NCBI GenBank assembly: GCA_028871595.1
Contig: JAGWMT010000186.1
Coordinates: 1 to 6,369 of the forward strand
Reading direction: 5' to 3'
From: Elusimicrobiota bacterium
Lineage (GTDB): Bacteria; Elusimicrobiota; Elusimicrobia; UBA1565; UBA9628
Length of the DNA stretch: 6,369 nt
Each line of letters opens with the position of its first letter. The stretch's first letter is position 1. Both the position numbers and the translations under genes were made by a program. This document shows, piece after piece, positions 5,147 through 6,369 of the stretch. The notes below the pieces were generated by a model. The model ran no database searches and had not been told where the DNA came from. It saw only the letters and a program-made list of their open reading frames with translations.

Positions 5147-5178
5147 CTCCGCCGGAGTCCGCGTCGCCTTACAGAGGC

Positions 5179-5194
5179 ATTACGACCGTGTCAG
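5179..5194 (-). promoter_or_regulatory. CusR/CopR-like operator 3, overlapping the kinase stop codon
   Basis: On the minus strand the site reads CTGACACGGTCGTAAT. It fits TGACA-N4-TGTnAT with one mismatch (C for the first T of the right arm). It ends 45 bases before the ATG at 5134 and 32 bp before the -10 box, exactly as at the two plus-strand promoters. Its TGA is also the stop codon of the kinase gene (5193-5191), so the operator is embedded in the gene end. It is weaker as a sequence match than operators 1 and 2; the conserved position is its main support. Confidence 0.62.
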
Positions 5195-6369
5195 GCGGCG
5201 GGAAAGCTCAGGAGGAACGCCGATCCTTCCCCGGTCCGGCTCTCGACTGAGGCCCGTCCTCCGTGGGCCTCGACGATCGCCTTGACCAGGCTGAGGCCGA
5301 GTCCCAAGCCGCGCTCGGAACGGCTGCGGTCACCGCGGAACAGTCGGTCCCAAATCCGCGGCAGGTCGGTCTCAGGGATGCCGGGACCGTCGTCGCGCAC
5401 CGAGAGGACGATCCGGTCGTCCGCGAGGGAAGCCATCGCGATGATCGTGCCGCCGCGCGGCGTGAATTTGACCGCATTGTCGACCAGATTGGCGACGGCC
5501 CGGCGCAGGCGCGCGCGATCCGCGCGCAGGACGAGTCCGGCGGGCGCCTCGGCCTGAAGGCGGAGGCCTTTTTCCTCGGCCGACGGCCCGTAAAGTTCGA
5601 CGGCCTCCTCGAGGAGACCCCGGGCGTCCACGTTCTCCAAACGAAGCCGCATCGTGCCGGACTCGGCCTCGGCGACGTCCATCAATCCGTCGAGCATCGC
5701 CAGGATCGCATCGGATTCCTCCACGCAGTCGGCGAGCGATTCCTTCAACGCCGCAGCGTCGCCCGAACGAAGCGCCAGTTCCGCTCCGCCCCGCAAACGC
5801 GTCAGCGGAGTGCGCAGGTCGTGCGCGGCGTCGTCCAGCGCGCCGCGCATGCCCGCGACCAGCGCCGCGACCTTATCGAGCATGCCGTTAAACAGCAACC
5901 CCAGTTCGTCGAGCTCGTCGCCGGTCCCGCGAATCGCCACGCGGGAGTCGAGCGAGCCTCCTTCGATAGCGCGGATCGTCGCGATCAAATCCCGCAGAGG
6001 AGACAAGGCTCGCCGGGTGAGGAGGATCCCGCCGACGATCGAAAGCAGGGCCAGCGGCAGAAGGACGGCGGCGACGATTCCGCGGAACCTCTCCAGGAAC
6101 GCTTCTCGCGCCGCGGTGCCCATCCCGACTTGCAGGAGGGCCCCCCCTTCGAGCCTTTGCGAGGCGACGTCAAGCGCGTCTTCGTCGTCCGGGGACGGCG
6201 CGGTCCCCCAGGCCGGGGCTTGCCCTTGCGGCGGAGCGAGACGGCCCAGGTCATAACGCGCTTGGGGGTTGGGATCGGCGAAAGCCATGACCGCCCCGTC
6301 GGGTTCGATGAGGCGGATGTAGGCGGCGCCCTCGGGAAGGATCTTCTGGGACGCGGCTTCCTCGCGCAG
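5191..6369 (-). CDS. Sensor histidine kinase (HAMP-HisKA-HATPase), 5' end beyond the window
   Basis: The visible 392 residues are the C-terminal majority of an inner-membrane two-component sensor kinase; the frame is open through the right edge, and the internal ATG at 6288 is not the start. In order, numbering from the edge: the end of the periplasmic sensor domain (to about residue 96), a membrane helix (about 97-117, IVAAVLLPLALLSIVGGILL), HAMP (about 118-167, with RRALSPLRDL and GDELDELGLLFNGML), H-box AAHDLRTPLTRL with phospho-accepting H183 (codon 5823-5821), N-box NLVDNAVKFTP, G1 box RDDGPGIP, F-box IWDRLFRGD and G2 box GLGLGLSLVKAIVEAHGG. All catalytic boxes look intact. The layout is that of the CusS/CopS/QseC-like class paired with OmpR-family regulators. 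No regulator gene is in the window. The likely place is just upstream, beyond 6369. Copper-box-like operators at its 3' end and two other promoters suggest these are the targets of its partner (inference). Confidence 0.92.
   Translation of the reverse strand: MREEAASQKILPEGAAYIRLIEPDGAVMAFADPNPQARYDLGRLAPPQGQAPAWGTAPSPDDEDALDVASQRLEGGALLQVGMGTAAREAFLERFRGIVAAVLLPLALLSIVGGILLTRRALSPLRDLIATIRAIEGGSLDSRVAIRGTGDELDELGLLFNGMLDKVAALVAGMRGALDDAAHDLRTPLTRLRGGAELALRSGDAAALKESLADCVEESDAILAMLDGLMDVAEAESGTMRLRLENVDARGLLEEAVELYGPSAEEKGLRLQAEAPAGLVLRADRARLRRAVANLVDNAVKFTPRGGTIIAMASLADDRIVLSVRDDGPGIPETDLPRIWDRLFRGDRSRSERGLGLGLSLVKAIVEAHGGRASVESRTGEGSAFLLSFPAA

Noticed and set aside
4442..5557. Long plus-strand open frame of 371 codons opposite the secreted protein and kinase genes
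   Set aside because: Arg/Ala/Ser-rich shadow of GC-rich coding DNA crossing two real genes and a promoter; no domain, signal or start context.
5654..6256. Plus-strand open frame of 200 codons opposite the kinase
   Set aside because: Ser/Arg/Ala-rich composition typical of an antisense shadow; the kinase on the other strand has all catalytic motifs.

Overview
The window is GC-rich, gene-dense DNA from a diderm (Gram-negative-type) bacterium. An RND pump, lipoproteins with lipoboxes and several Sec-exported proteins show the two-membrane envelope. The phylum cannot be fixed from this sequence. No tRNA, rRNA, CRISPR array, transposase or attachment site was seen.

Layout, left to right. Bases 1-264 are the C-terminal end of a heavy-metal RND efflux transporter (CusA/CzcA type). 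A ribosome-binding site and a short, apparently frameshifted relic of an exported protein follow (274-444). Next comes a DUF347/COG4705 membrane protein made of four two-helix repeats (523-1353). A tightly overlapping three-gene operon follows: a double-PepSY periplasmic protein with a Gly-Glu-X tail (1423-1989), a secreted Sel1-repeat protein (1982-2908) and a CsgG-like lipoprotein (2901-3614). A GC-rich hairpin separates this operon from two convergent minus-strand genes, a lipoprotein (4418-3651) and an unrecognised secreted protein (5134-4418). Upstream of these on the minus strand is a sensor histidine kinase (6369-5191) that is cut by the right edge.

The most striking feature is regulatory. 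Three promoters, for the DUF347 gene, the PepSY operon and the minus-strand pair, have the same geometry to the base: a 16-bp element resembling the CusR/CopR copper box (TGACA-N4-TGTnAT), 32 bp, a TATnnT -10 box, 6 bp, then the ATG. None has a recognisable -35 box or a properly placed Shine-Dalgarno sequence. They therefore look activator-dependent and leaderless. By contrast, the relic after the RND gene and the internal operon gene at 2901 do have Shine-Dalgarno sequences.

Inferred picture: the kinase, with an OmpR-family regulator not seen here (probably just beyond the right edge), controls a small envelope regulon of six genes in three transcription units. The RND pump and the copper-box-like operators point to metal or metal-induced envelope stress as the signal. 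The metal, and the functions of the DUF347, PepSY, Sel1 and lipoprotein products, cannot be settled from sequence alone.
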